A DNA stretch of 64,000 nt from Arbacia lixula (GCA_963669155.1 OZ022584.1:779740-843739); one strand, 5' to 3'. Counted from the first letter of the stretch, positions 51,801 to 62,024 are shown. Numbers and translations are program-made. The notes: generated by a model from the letters alone, not told the origin.

Positions 51801-54800
51801 TTTAAAAAGCCTCCTAGTACGTCTGGGAGCAAACAAGTTCCTTCTTTGACTGTAATGTAAATGTTAAGGGGAAAGTCCACCCTAAAGTTAAGTTAGTGTT
51901 AAGAGAAACCAAAACATGACAGAAACATATAAATGAAAGTTTGATGAAAATCCATCAAAGGATAAGCAAGTTTTAATTTTTTTAGGTTTTAATTTTGTGA
52001 TATGATGTGAATGTTGCTCTCCAATATGTTGTGTACTAATGTTTTTTAAAATGTCAATTTTCTCGAAAGGATCACTTTACCGGTGTATTTGAAAAGTCAA
52101 AACATTCTTATCCTTTGACAGATTTTTCTCAAATTTTCAATATGTTTTTTCATGTTTCAGCTTTTATCAAAATGAATTAAAGTTTAAGGTAGACTTTCCC
52201 TTTAATGTAAATTTAATGCAATTGTAATGTCAAATCAAATGAAAAATAACATTTAACATGTTTGATTTTCCTACAAAGTTTTTCAATCGGTTCATTTGAC
52301 TGGTCGTCGGTTATTCAATTCAATTTTTTGACAAATTCTTCCTTTAAACGCTTCCTTGCTGAGCCTGTATATTTGTGTGCTGGCTATTCCACTCAGATAG
52401 TAAGGATTGTGACTCAATCACAAATTACTGACAGGCAATGAATAAACATCAAATTCCTTTTAAAGTGCTACTAAACCACGCTTCTTTGGGCACCAGGTTC
52501 ACATTTATTGCGAATCATTTTTTTTTAGTTTGAATCCTGTTTTGACGATTAATTTTTCACTGTTTCACATTTGTGCAATATTGTAGAGATGATACTGTTT
52601 CATATCAAGCGCTACATAAAAAAAATGTGTATTATTTTTTTGCAAACGATAACACAAACATGGGCGAGAGCAGTGTTTTGTCTGTTATGAGAAGTGAAAA
52701 GGGGCGTACCTGAATGACACGAAGGTGGACATCCTCAGCGTTGAGAGGGTAGGTGCTGGTACACTGCAGTAGGCAGAAATTCTCGTTATACTTCTTCACT
52801 GTCTCATAAACCTGCAGATGAAGAAATAAATCATACATCGTTTAGTGGGCAAATTAAAAATTCCTTCAAACTATGGTCATGATTTGATGGAGATGCCACA
52901 ATGTACACTCCAGCTCAAAGGAATTGGAATAGGGAAAGGGAAAGGGAAGAAAGGGAAGGAGCTGCTTAGAGCACCCAAGTCTTGGAAAGGGTGCCATAAG
53001 GTACAATATTGTAAATCATGGTATGGCCCATATTGCTGTTCATTAATAATATTGACAAAATATGTGCAACGTGATAGCACCAGGGAAACTGTGAAGGACA
53101 GACATGAATCAATCTTTCTTTGAACTCATGCTTGGCATCGCTGAAAAGTTATGTGTTCTCTTCATGTGCTTTTCAGGTGTTTTAACAATTATGAACACAA
53201 TGGTGTAGCAAGGGCTTCTCAGAAAGAGTAAAGGAAAATGCACGCAAATGCTCGCAAACTCTGTTAATGATAATACACAGCTTAAGATATAATTTCGAAA
53301 ATGACTGAATCCAACAATTCCACTTTTGAGTTATACTCACACATAAAATATGCATAAAGATTAAAACAAAACGAAGGTATTATACTATCATTGCAGTTTT
53401 GCAACAAACTATTTTTTTCCCTACATCAGTAGAAAGATTGGGTAGTCTATTGGAGTTACACTCAATCCATACCAAGCAAAAAGGCAAATATTCCTTGGGG
53501 CATCCGCTTTCCTATTCTTTTTTTTTTTGCATTGTATCCATAAATTCTTCCATTTATTTCTATTCATCATTAACTCTTCATATAACCACAATGATTAATA
53601 CACATCATCAAGTTTAGAAGTTGGTCATCATTCAAAGTAACTTTCCGCATTACATGGAAAAATATAACTTTTACTCAAATTAAAATTATTATATATTGTT
53701 GGTGGCATGTAGTTCACATTTGTATAGCTGGGGGTGTTTCACCAAGCTGTTCGTAAGCTATGAACGACTTTAAGAATGACTAGTGATCCCTTCTTGTGCT
53801 AAATGCGATACATGTACCACACTTTGTTCCTGTTTTAACATATAGGGAGTTAATTTCCAATAATCCTAATAAAATTTGACAAATCATAAGCTTTGTATTC
53901 ACACACTTGTTAACAACAACAATTTTCATTTATTAACATCACATTTGAACTTAGGTTGATAGGAATCAAAATCATTGAGAATGTGATTTTACACAAGAAA
54001 GGGTAACCAGTCGTTCATCAAGTCATTCGTATCTTATGAACAGCTTGGTGAAACATTCCCCTGGTCATATTCACACTATTCTATGGGCTGGAACAGGTGT
54101 TCATTCACACCAATGTTTGCTAGAAAACCAACCCTCCCTTACTGATTAACTACTGGCAAGCAAGCAGTGCACAAACGATGAAGTGTGCATCAGGTTGGTA
54201 AACAAAGTTTGAACTGTGTAAACAAGGTCTCCCTAGCTTTGTTCAGACCAAGGGCCATAATGCAGTGTGCGTTTGTCAGGCCCTTTTGGTTTGTATCACC
54301 ATGGATCTATTACAGATAGACTGTGCTTGGATGACTTCCTTTGATTTAAAGTTTCTGCCACTTCATAAAAATTCCAAGCCATTCACCATTTAAACAATAT
54401 GATGTATTTCTAATTAGGCAATGCCTTCTTCTGAATAACAAAAGAAAATCTAGTTTAAGATATCAACCATTCAGCCTTCCCTGGGAGTTCATAGTTGATC
54501 TTAGTTGGGGAATGAGTGAAAGGAAATTATAGAAAAGATAAAATTGTAGAAAGAATTTGGTCACTAACTTTTTTGGATACCAAATTGAGATTGCTTCTGT
54601 TGAAGGTGAAACACTCAAACGATTTACAACATATTTGTCACGAAATATGATTGGCCAATGTACAATATGGAGGCATTTCTCTGACATGTTTCCTTCAACA
54701 TTATCCACTTATCTCTTAAAAAGCAACAATATCATTTGAAATTCACAGAACCATTTCATTTTAAGTGATTCTAAAATATTCTGTGCATACAATTTTTTTT

Positions 54801-57800
54801 ACCAAAGGTTTATGGTCTGAAGTTAGAACTAGGCCAGTATGATTCATAAAATACTTAGAATTGACCGGAGCGCTCTCTGCACAGAGATAAGGCGACAATG
54901 GACGGTTGTTTTGGATAAAAGAATGTCCCAAGAGATTCGGGAGAGAACAGACATTTCTTCCATATTTTTCCTCCGCACGGGCAAAAGAGAGATTATGCTC
55001 TCACTCCTCTCTTTCTTTCTGAATAATAAAGAAAGGGAATGGATGCACATTACTGTAAGCCTGGGCAAATTACTTGAACTTGTATGAAAAGTGAGGAAAT
55101 TGTCTTGGTCGTTTTGGAGCTGGTACCAGTGATAGTTTATTGACAACCCCTCAAGTTTTCATGTAAAAAAAATTACATTTCTGGATTTGACCTTAACATG
55201 TCAACTTTAACCCATATGACTAAATTTCTAATCAGTTATTTATCCTGTCATATATGTCATCATTGTAGAAAATTTGATAAAATTTTGATCAATTATTTCT
55301 TGAGGTATCAAACAAAAAGTGAAAATGTTAAGATTAGACCTTGACCTATGACCTTTAACCTTTGACCTACAAGACCCAAAGTCTAATAATTTAATTGTCC
55401 TGCCATATAATATCATTGTACCAAGAGTGATGAAATTTGGTCAATCATTATTTGAGTTATTGCGGAAACGAGATCTGGATGGATGGATGAACAAACGGAT
55501 GAAAGAACGGACAGAGGGACGGGCAACTAGGAAATATAATACCATCGGGCAACTTCCTTGCGGCGACATAAAAATGTTATCATCCATTTGTTTACATCAT
55601 CCTATTTCTAATGAAATAATTGATGCAAATTTATTTATAACAGTGTCACAATTGAGACTGCGCCAGGCAGACTACGGTATGCCAAGTCGCCATGACAACA
55701 TCGCGGGGTCAAATCTTACTATCTTCATGGTCTCCATGGACTGCATCCCAGATGACACCACCATTGGCCGTCCTGTCTTGGCAAGCTTAGTCAGGAACGG
55801 AAAGTTGTTGGTGTCCCCCGAACCAACTTTGATGAAAGGCACATTGATTGAGTCAAGGAACTCTATTGCTTTCTGCAAGAAATGAGGATAGAACAGATGA
55901 ACTTAGAGAAACAGGGATGTGGTGGAATTCATTTTAAAAAGACGCTGGGATAACAGCATTTTAGCACTATTATCATAAAACTGAGCTTAACATAGAAAGT
56001 TCTACACAAACAACTACTGGTGTAGACTATATCTGGCATGGGGTGCAGGGCATTGAAAGTGGTCTTCATTTGTAGGCGAGGGAGAGAAGGGTAAGCAGGT
56101 GCCCGTAGCTAAGTGTGGAACAGTTTGGCCATTTACACTGGAGAGACAGGCTTTATATTAAACTACCATAGCTGATGTACCCATATCACTGAATCAATAT
56201 TAATTACATTGGAATATTGCTACAACTATAAGCCAGCTGCATGAAGAAAAAGCTTCACCCTGGGCCCATGATGGACTAATGAAGGTATACAGATGCAAGA
56301 AAAGATCGATCATAAAAAAGAGGTTACAAGTGGCAGATCAAAGCAGTTTCAATAATGGAACAATTAAAAAACAAAAAATAAACCCCCTATGTACAATTTG
56401 GGATCCATTTAACCATGGGAGAACATAATTATACCTCCACGGAGTGGAAAATCACAGAGAAAAATGACTTCAAATATTAGCAGACAGACATACAAATTTT
56501 AGCCAAATTATGGTACGGATATAACAGGGAGGGGGTTCCCTGAAAAGGCAAACAAGATTACATGATAGCTAGACGGATTTAGATAGTGCTGGTAGTCACT
56601 ATATTCACAATGAAGAACTGTTGTCAGTATAATTTTTGTGACATAATTTATTTTTGGTCAAAATTCCTACTGAATTTTCCACAGGTTCTTTAAGGACTGA
56701 CAATGGTGCCCAAAAAGTGCCAAAGGTACAGTAAAAGTTAGAGGGAGATAAATCATGTCAAATTAAATTTCCCTCAAATATTGCTTTCATCCAACCTGCC
56801 ATAGATCTTCCACATGTTCTTTTAGAATAGGTAAGAGTGCCCAAAATAACACAATGGCATAAAAAGGTTAATGCAAGATACCGTTAAGGCCAAAAACTTA
56901 CATACACCCATGGAATTCAGTGAAATTTGTTCGCTTGCCAAACATTGTACAATTTATTTTATCTTTAGAAATATATATACTACAATGACGAATTTGGTAT
57001 CAAATGAAAGAGCGCATTAAGCTCTTTCGCATAATTGGGATGCCATTGGGATTAAATTATATTTCAGGTGGATTTTTTTTTTAAAGAAAAAAAAGGAATA
57101 TTCCTGCCAAATGCATTCTGTCGTTTGTTATTATATTTTCAAACATTGTTTCACAGAAATATACATGTATAAATGTCAAATCTCTGATTTATATTACATT
57201 TTCTATCATGATATGTCACCACTGATCAAAAATATGTAATCTGAAATGCTTGTCTTGAGAAGTAACGAGCATAAATATGAAACGTTTTTTTGTCAAGTTT
57301 TTATTTTTAATTTGTCTAAAATATGAAAATCTTTGGAGAAAAACTGACACCTAAATCTATTTCAACTCCTGATGACAAAGCAATGTGTTGTCACTTCAAT
57401 TAGAGAAAGAGAGTTCGGCCACCGGCCGCCGTAGAATCACTCTGTCAAAGTAAAACAAGTTTCCTATTTGACATACACTTATACCAGGAGCGTGGATCTC
57501 TGACATCAGCAGAGGGATGAAGAAGAAGAAGAAGAAGAAGGAGAAGAAGAAGGGGCATGACATACTTATTTGTTTGATATCAAATTCGTCATGATAGCAC
57601 AAATATTTCATAATATACAGTAAATTGTAAAGTGTCAACTTTTCTTTGAATTCCCTGGGTGTATGTAAACGTCTAGCCTCAACTATACATGACAGCATCT
57701 TGTGAAAGCCCTCTTACCTCGTCCATGGCTGAGGCGGTGAAGAAGATGCCGATCTCCTTGGCGTAGGCCTGGAGCTTGACATACTGCTCGTGGCTGAACT

Positions 57801-60254
57801 CCAGGAAGCGCTTGTGTTCGCCGTATGTCTCGCCCCATGAGTGCTTGGACGTGTAGGGCTTGGCCAGAGCAGCCTTGTTGAACTTGTACTCCAGCTCACT
57901 CTTCTGGAACTTGGCGCAGTCAGCACCCGCATCCTGAAGGAACATGGGAGGATAATACAGAATACACATGTATGTATGTACAGTAGGAAGGTGATGTTTC
58001 TATTGCAAAATACATGAATATAGCTGGGGAAAAAAATAATTCAACATTTTCAGGGGCTATTTAACATTTTGTTATAGGGATTTTGGGGGCTCTTTTTCCC
58101 GTCCTCTTTTAAGCATTTTGGGGGTAAAATCGTCCAAAGGCCCCATGTATTTTTCCCCCTGAATATAGCTCTCATCAACATGTCAAATGATGAATCATAA
58201 AAGGTAACTTCCACCCTTAAGTTGAATTAGATTAAGTCATATCAGGAAGATGAAAGCAAGATAACTAGTTACTGTTGGATGAAATCCATCAATGAATATA
58301 AAAGTTATGACGTTTTATAATTTTTAACTTCTGTCATATGTTGTGTGCTGTATGATTCCCTGAAACTTTTTTCATAGGAGGTAAGTGCATAAAAATGTGT
58401 GCCTAGTTATCCAGGTAAATATCCTTTGGTGAAAATGGAAAAAAAACAAGAGATTTAACACATTATTGAATTGAACAAGGTACGTGGTATGTCCTTTAAC
58501 TTAGCACAAATACATCGCAAGGGGTTATTATTGTGTGCAAAGCCTTGATGTAAGCTTCTTCTTCTTCTTCTTCTTCTTCTTCTTCTTCTTCTTCTTCTTC
58601 TTCTTCTTCTTCTTCTTCTTCTTCTTCTTCTTCTTCTTCTTCTTCTTCTTCTTCTTCTTCTTCTTCTTCTTCTTCTTCTTCTTCTTCTTCTTCTTCTTCT
58701 TCTTCTTCTTCTTCTTCTTCTTCTTCTTCTTCTTCTTCTTCTTCTTCTTCTTCTTCTAGATGAGTACAGTCCACCATCTGGTGTATAAGCAATCAAACTG
58801 TCAGCACTTCTTTTGCTGAGCCAACTATCATCCGCCCTGTCCACAGTGTCCAGTAAGGGCCTTGGGAGCAACAAATTTTCACACACATTTTGCTGAAGAT
58901 TAGAATCTGACAAGCCGTAAAACCTGATCAGCAAAACTACACTACAGCTCAAAGGAATTGGCATGGGGAAAGGGAAAGGGAAGGAGCCGCAGTTTTAAAC
59001 CACAGTATATTTTGTCCAGTTCAGCATAAAACATGCTTTAGCCAAAAAAGCATAATGTTCCATGCTGAAGTGGACAAAATATATCGCGGTTTAAAACTGA
59101 GGCTCCTTCCCTTTCTTACCTTTCCCTTTCCCTATGCCAATTCCTTTGAACTGAAGTATAGGATAGGTCTACATGTAGACTCCATAAACAAAAGATGATT
59201 TCTTTCATTTTAACTTGCCTATAGAGCTATTGAAAATAGCATCAATGATTTGGGTTGGTAAGCAGTTTGGGAAAACAGCTGGGTAGAAATAACAAAAATT
59301 GACTTACCAACCAAGCTGCTGACTGACCAGTAACCAATCAGATCCTTAGGATCTGTGATGGACATTTCAAATTTCTTGTCCAGGTTGCTTTCTGTGTCAA
59401 AATCAGTGATTTTGACAGAAAGTGCATACTTTCGCATGTTAATTTTAACTGCCTTCAAAACATTGCATCCACTATCAAGCCCCGTATAAAATGTATATGG
59501 GCACCTGAATATCGATGGTGGAAGCATTGTTTTGAACTTCACCAGCAGCACATAATGTAACATAAGGTTTGCGATCAATCGCAAATTTGTATGACATATT
59601 TTGATTGGTTACTGGTCAGTCAGTCTTTTAGAACAAAAAGTGCAGGCTAAAATTATGTTAATTAAGTTAAGTTGGCATTGGCCATTGCCACTTTCATGAC
59701 TTTGCGATTGATGGCAGACCTTTATTTACGGGGTCCTGGACAAGAAATTTGAAATGCCTGCGAAAGTTCTTAAATTGTATTTGTAGAAGTAAGCAGCTTG
59801 GTTATTTTAGTAACTAGTCTAAACATGTTAAACATGTTAAATGTTTGTTATTTCTACTTTTTCCCAAACGGCATACCAACCCAAATCAGCGATGCTTTGT
59901 TCAGTAGCTCGACGTAGGACCCCAGAACTCTGGCCTGGTGTTCTGCGTAAGGGCAGTGGCCCGAGTGAGGAGCTGCTGCATGTGCAGATGCAGGACTGCT
60001 CGTGCTAGCACTAGTACTAGTAGTAGGAGTTCGAAAGTCGTAACCATGATAACAAGAAAATTAATATAAGGGACTGAGCTCAGCTGGGATTACACACGTG
60101 AACTACTGTAAGTCGTCTTTACCTTGGCCACTTTGATGAGCTTTTTGGCGATTTCGAGATCTCCCTGATGATTTTGACCAATTTCCGCAATTATGAAGCA
60201 CGGATGATTGCCGCCGATCATTCGGCCTGGAGCGATCTCAAATTCCAACGGCAT
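45638..60254 (-). CDS. NANS: N-acetylneuraminate (sialic acid) synthase, seven exons
   Basis: Condenses phosphoenolpyruvate with N-acetylmannosamine-6-phosphate (and mannose-6-phosphate for KDN in animal enzymes) in the cytosol, giving the 9-phosphate of the sialic acid. Seven minus-strand exons join in phase to 352 residues (human NANS: 359). The NeuB-type barrel shows IIAEIGQNHQGD (21-32), CAKFQK (50-55), KVGSGDTNN (131-139), SSGMQSM (156-162), QCTSTYP (183-189), GYSGHE with His217 and ERHITLDK with His238. These two His match the metal-binding pair of NeuB enzymes in motif and spacing (21 residues). A C-terminal SAF (antifreeze-like) domain occupies about 292-350. All junctions are GT-AG. 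The gene is intact and convergent with the homeobox gene. Confidence 0.96.
48153..48900. mobile_element. Inverted-repeat element hosting a nested insertion
   Basis: Left CCTTTTTACATTGGG and right CCAGTGTGAAAAGC pair as imperfect terminal inverted repeats (11 of 15). The inner blocks CCCTGTACTATCCTTAGCCC and CTTTAGTACAGGGCTAAGG also invert. A different foldback (48201-48517) interrupts it. Confidence 0.55.
48201..48517. mobile_element. CACCAAGCTGT foldback element, copy 1
   Basis: About 317 bp bounded by GGGGTGTTTCACCAAGCTGT and, inverted, ACAGCTTGGTGAAACACCCC, with arm similarity continuing some 60 bp to GTGATCCCTT / AAGGGATCAT. AT-rich centre without a gene. Confidence 0.85.
49678..49784 (-). 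CDS. NANS: NANS exon 6 (residues 255-290)
   Basis: Completes the split Thr codon (A+CT), then PQELTDLVREIRLVERAMGS to PTFNK. Acceptor TACTTGCAG, donor GTGAGT, phase 0 at its end. Corresponds to the helix linking the barrel to the SAF domain. Confidence 0.94.
49785..50895 (-). other. NANS intron 5
   Basis: 1.1 kb of AT-rich sequence with no repeat or gene that I can identify. Confidence 0.8.
50896..51055 (-). CDS. NANS: NANS exon 5 (residues 202-254, split codon 255)
   Basis: 53 codons plus one base. Holds the catalytic-metal motifs GYSGHE (His217) and VERHITLDKTWKG (His238). Acceptor TTATCCTAG, donor GTGAGT, phase 1. Only about 27 bases separate the acceptor from an intronic foldback-element arm (51083-51290). 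Confidence 0.95.
51083..51290. mobile_element. TTAA-type foldback element, left arm only, beside NANS exon 5
   Basis: TTAAAGGGAAAGTCCACCTC followed by AAGCAGAAACATGAAAGAAA and CCCATATGTTGAGTACTAA, the family's left arm. No right arm follows. It begins 27 bp from the exon 5 acceptor. Confidence 0.7.
51864..52205. mobile_element. TTAA-type foldback element, subfamily B, complete
   Basis: Left end TTAAGGGGAAAGTCCACCCT, right end GTAGACTTTCCCTTTAA. Inner blocks AAACATGACAGAAACATAT and TTTTTCATGTTTCAGCTTTT are inverted matches. The CRE positions have mutated (TGATATGA). Confidence 0.8.
52710..52811 (-). CDS. NANS: NANS exon 4 (residues 168-201)
   Basis: 34 codons from VYETVKKYNENFCLLQ to LRVIQ, including LLQCTSTYPL. 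Acceptor CATCTGCAG, donor GTACGC, phase 0. Confidence 0.95.
53110..53322. mobile_element. hAT-like element fragment
   Basis: Matches the 5' half of the 60.6-62.0 kb elements: CTTTGAACTCATGCTTGGCA, GCTGAAAAGTTATG, CAGGTGTTTTAACAATTATG and GTTAATGATAATACACAGCT. Both ends are missing. Confidence 0.7.
53731..54061. mobile_element. CACCAAGCTGT foldback element, copy 2
   Basis: Same ends (GGGGTGTTTCACCAAGCTGT, and CAGCTTGGTGAAACATTCCC) and the same internal order as copy 1, for example CACTTTGTTCCTGTTTTAAC and AATCAAAATCATTGAGAAT. Lies in NANS intron 3. Confidence 0.85.
55170..55575. repeat. Dispersed repeat with tandem TGACCT motifs
   Basis: Contains TTGACCTATGACCTTTAAC then CTTTGACCTAC (55341-55370), then GATGAAATTTGGTCAATCAT, a GGATGGATGAACAAACGGAT stretch, and an end CTTCCTTGCGGCGACATAA. 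I recognise this arrangement as a common interspersed repeat in marine invertebrates. Class not assigned. Confidence 0.5.
55720..55872 (-). CDS. NANS: NANS exon 3 (residues 117-167)
   Basis: 51 codons, KAIEFLDSINVPFIKVGSGD through SSGMQSMETMKI. Acceptor TTTCTTGCAG, donor GTAAGA, phase 0. Contains the VGSGDTNN barrel strand conserved in NeuB/NANS enzymes. Confidence 0.96.
55873..57717 (-). other. NANS intron 2
   Basis: 1.8 kb. About half is a Tc1-type inverted-repeat element (56881-57685) with a small GAA tract inside it (57519-57552). The remainder (55873-56880) is AT-rich and shows nothing I recognise. Confidence 0.85.
56881..57685. mobile_element. Tc1/mariner-type non-autonomous element
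   Basis: Flanked by TA on both sides. Ends CCGTTAAGGCCAAAAACTTA then CATACACCC, and (inverted) TAGTTGAGGCTAGACGTTTA then CATACACCC, the same length and layout as Tc1-family ends with TTTACATACAC. Arm similarity continues to GGAATTCA and TACAATTTA. No transposase remains. It sits in NANS intron 2 close to the exon 2 donor. Confidence 0.75.
57718..57933 (-). CDS. NANS: NANS exon 2 (residues 45-116)
   Basis: 72 codons from DAGADCAKFQKSELE to FFTASAMDE. The acceptor TTCCTTCAG precedes it and the donor is GTAAGA, phase 0 on both sides. Carries the conserved KFQK and YTSKHSWGETYGEHK blocks. A Tc1-type repeat ends about 30 bp past the donor. Confidence 0.96.
58197..58340. mobile_element. TTAA-type foldback element, degraded arm
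   Basis: AAGGTAACTTCCACCCTTAA, GAAATCCATCAATGAATATA and TGTCATATGTTGTGTGCTGT follow the order of the family's left arm, with many changes. Right arm not recognisable. Confidence 0.55.
58555..58757. repeat. Perfect (CTT)n / (GAA)n repeat, 203 bp
   Basis: Sixty-seven uninterrupted CTT units plus two bases, in intron 1 of NANS. On the gene's sense strand it reads GAA. Poly-Arg, poly-Glu and poly-Phe open frames across it are meaningless. Confidence 0.98.
58944..59156. mobile_element. Hairpin element, near-complete palindrome
   Basis: The left arm CAGCTCAAAGGAATTGGCAT, AGTTTTAAACCACAGTATAT, TTTTGTCCAGTTCAGCATAA is mirrored by TTATG...CATGCTGAAGTGGACAAAA, ATATATCGCGGTTTAAAACT and ATGCCAATTCCTTTGAACTG. 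Arms of about 100 bp meet with almost no loop. A half copy lies at about 52908-52970. Confidence 0.8.
59239..59895. mobile_element. Long inverted-repeat element
   Basis: GCATCAATGATTTGGGTTGG on the left mirrors CCAACCCAAATCAGCGATGC on the right. GGGTAGAAATAACAAA mirrors TTTGTTATTTCTAC. Farther in, GGACATTTCAAATTTCTTGT mirrors ACAAGAAATTTGAAATGCC. Open frames inside are short and unrecognised. Confidence 0.65.
60123..60254 (-). CDS. NANS: NANS exon 1 (residues 1-44)
   Basis: Starts MPLEFEIAPGRMIGG and contains the family motif CFIIAEIGQNHQGD near the N terminus. The ATG at 60254-60252 is in good context (AAAC before ATG) and matches the start of vertebrate NANS proteins. Ends at an AAG codon followed by GTAAAG, phase 0. 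Confidence 0.95.
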
Positions 60255-60480
60255 GTTTCTTTTTAGATTTGTGCGCCTGTTTCCTTCGGTTTCTTCTCCG
60301 TTCGTCGGGTTTCGTCGTCAGGTACTGCTTTCTGTGGGCTACGGCTTTTGTTTAAACCACAGTTTGGGCACAATAAACCGCGGTGTAAACTTTGCCGCGT
60401 AAATGACGAGAACAGCTCGAGGTTGTGTAGGTAACGCTTGATAATTTTAAGCCAAAATGCGCGGTATTAAAGAACAAGCT
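60255..60480 (-). promoter_or_regulatory. NANS 5' UTR / promoter-proximal region
   Basis: Unique, CpG-containing DNA immediately upstream of the NANS start codon (reading leftward into the gene), lying between the ATG and the repeat-filled flank. No TATA box seen. Assigned by position. Confidence 0.35.
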
Positions 60481-60587
60481 TTGGTTCAGCGGTGCTGCGC
60501 TTGCACAAGATAAATGTTATGGGTGTGCCCACTGATCTCTACACTAAGTGGGGAGATCAGTGGGTGTGCCACGCCACGTCTGTTTAG

Positions 60588-62024
60588 CAGGGATATGTTA
60601 TGGAAGGATATGAAGCAACATTCTTTCTTTGAGCCCATGCGTGGCACCGCCGAAAAATTATGTGGTCTCAGCATGTGCTTTTCACGTGTTTTAACAATAA
60701 CGAACAGGATTGTCTAGCAACGGTTTCTCAGAGCAGGGATGTGTTATGGAAGGTTATGAAGCAACTTTCTTTCTTTGAACCCATGTGCCAAGCCGCTGAA
60801 AAGTTATGGTGTTCTCAACAGGTGCTGTTCAGGTGTTTGAACAATTATGAACATGATTGTGTGGCAATTAACGGCTTTTCAGAGAGAACAAAAGAAATGT
60901 ACAGTCTCATTTCGCTTGTCCCGTTCTGTTAATGGAATTAATACTTCCATGAGCACAATAAGTATCAGCAAACACAAATAAACAATTTTTTGAAGTAAAA
61001 TATCTCTGCTGCACGCAAACACACACAAACGCCGTTAATGATAATACACAGCTTAATGTATCATTTTGAGAGTGGTTGAATCCGGCCCCAAATGCACAAG
61101 ATGTCGAAAAGTGAAGAAATTGGTCAATTTTGTAAGTAAAAACAAATAGCTTATATGTCCGATTTTTTAATGATTCCTCAATACTTTTCGAAACAAAAGC
61201 AGAGTAAAGGATCTGTCATTATCTGCCGTTAACTTTATAGTTTGCAAACGAATTTGTCAAAAACAAAACGTCTACAGACAAATGGGAAATTAAAGAAATT
61301 TCTTTTCAAGTTGGCATCAGCAAAATGTCGGCTCGGCACATGGAACATCAAAGCATTGTCATGATTATGGAATTCTTTTGACATTCATGAGCACGCTTTA
61401 GAACCCATACAGATGTTTGAAGGTATTATGCTCGAGTTTCTACTCCTTCCTAACACATCCCTGCTCAGAGAGAACAAAAGAAATGTAAGATCAATTGTCC
61501 ACTCCTGTTGGATTGCATCAATACTTTTGTGAGGAAAAGAGATATCAGCGAACAAAAACAAAACGTTTTTTTTAGTGAAATATCTCAGCTGCACGCAAAT
61601 TCACGCAAAATAAGCAGCTTAATATATAATTTTGATAAAGATTGAATCCCACATTTATGGAAATCTCCGGAAAGTGAAGAAATTTCTTAATTATGTAAGT
61701 AAGAATATTATCTTATATCTCCGTTTGTGCATCATTCGACAATTATTTAGGAGAAAAAGAATACAAGATCTTAAGTGGTGTTGCCCTTAACTTTCTTGAA
61801 AATTGCAAAAAAATGTGATAAGAAACACAGCTTCGAGAACCAAAACAGGGAATTAAAGATATTGCTTTCCAAGTTGACGGCAGCAAAATGACGGTGCCGC
61901 GCATGGGACTTCAAAGCATTGCAGTGATTGTGTATGCTTTGACATTCATTAGCACGCTTTTGTATCCATACAGATGTTTGAATATATTATGCTTGAGTTG
62001 TCTCTCCTTCCTAACACATCCCTG
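60588..62024. mobile_element. hAT-like non-autonomous element, outer copy
   Basis: Starts CAGGGATATGTTATGGAAGG and ends CTCCTTCCTAACACATCCCT plus G, terminal inverted repeats of the CAGGG...CCCTG hAT type. After removing the inner copy (60734-61463) and its duplicated flank it measures about 700 bp. Flanks CTGTTTAG and GTGTTAGC hint at an eroded target duplication. No transposase frame. Confidence 0.75.
60734..61463. mobile_element. hAT-like non-autonomous element, inner copy inserted into its own kind
   Basis: 730 bp from CAGGGATGTGTTATGGAAGG to CCTTCCTAACACATCCCTG, flanked on both sides by CTCAGAG (7-bp target duplication; hAT elements normally make 8). Its interior aligns with the outer copy along its length (AGAACAAAAGAAATGTA, CCATACAGATGTTTGAA). 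Confidence 0.8.

Larger units (their letters stand above)
51056..52709 (-). other. NANS intron 4
   Basis: 1.65 kb with two TTAA-type foldback copies (51083-51290 partial, 51864-52205 complete). No coding signal elsewhere. Confidence 0.85.
52812..55719 (-). other. NANS intron 3
   Basis: 2.9 kb. Contains a half copy of the AAAGGAATTGG hairpin repeat (about 52908-52970), a fragment of the hAT-like family (53110-53322), a CACCAAGCTGT foldback element (53731-54061) and a dispersed repeat with direct TGACCT motifs (55170-55575). The stretch 54062-55169 is otherwise featureless. Confidence 0.85.
57934..60122 (-). other. NANS intron 1
   Basis: 2.2 kb intron holding a degraded TTAA-type foldback arm (58197-58340), the 203-bp GAA/TTC repeat (58555-58757), a 213-bp hairpin element (58944-59156), the 14-bp palindrome GTCTACATGTAGAC (59167-59180) and a long inverted repeat (59239-59895). 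No coding signal. Confidence 0.85.

Noticed and set aside
58455-58964. Open frames rich in Arg, Glu or Phe
   Set aside because: They are the three frames of the GAA/CTT repeat.
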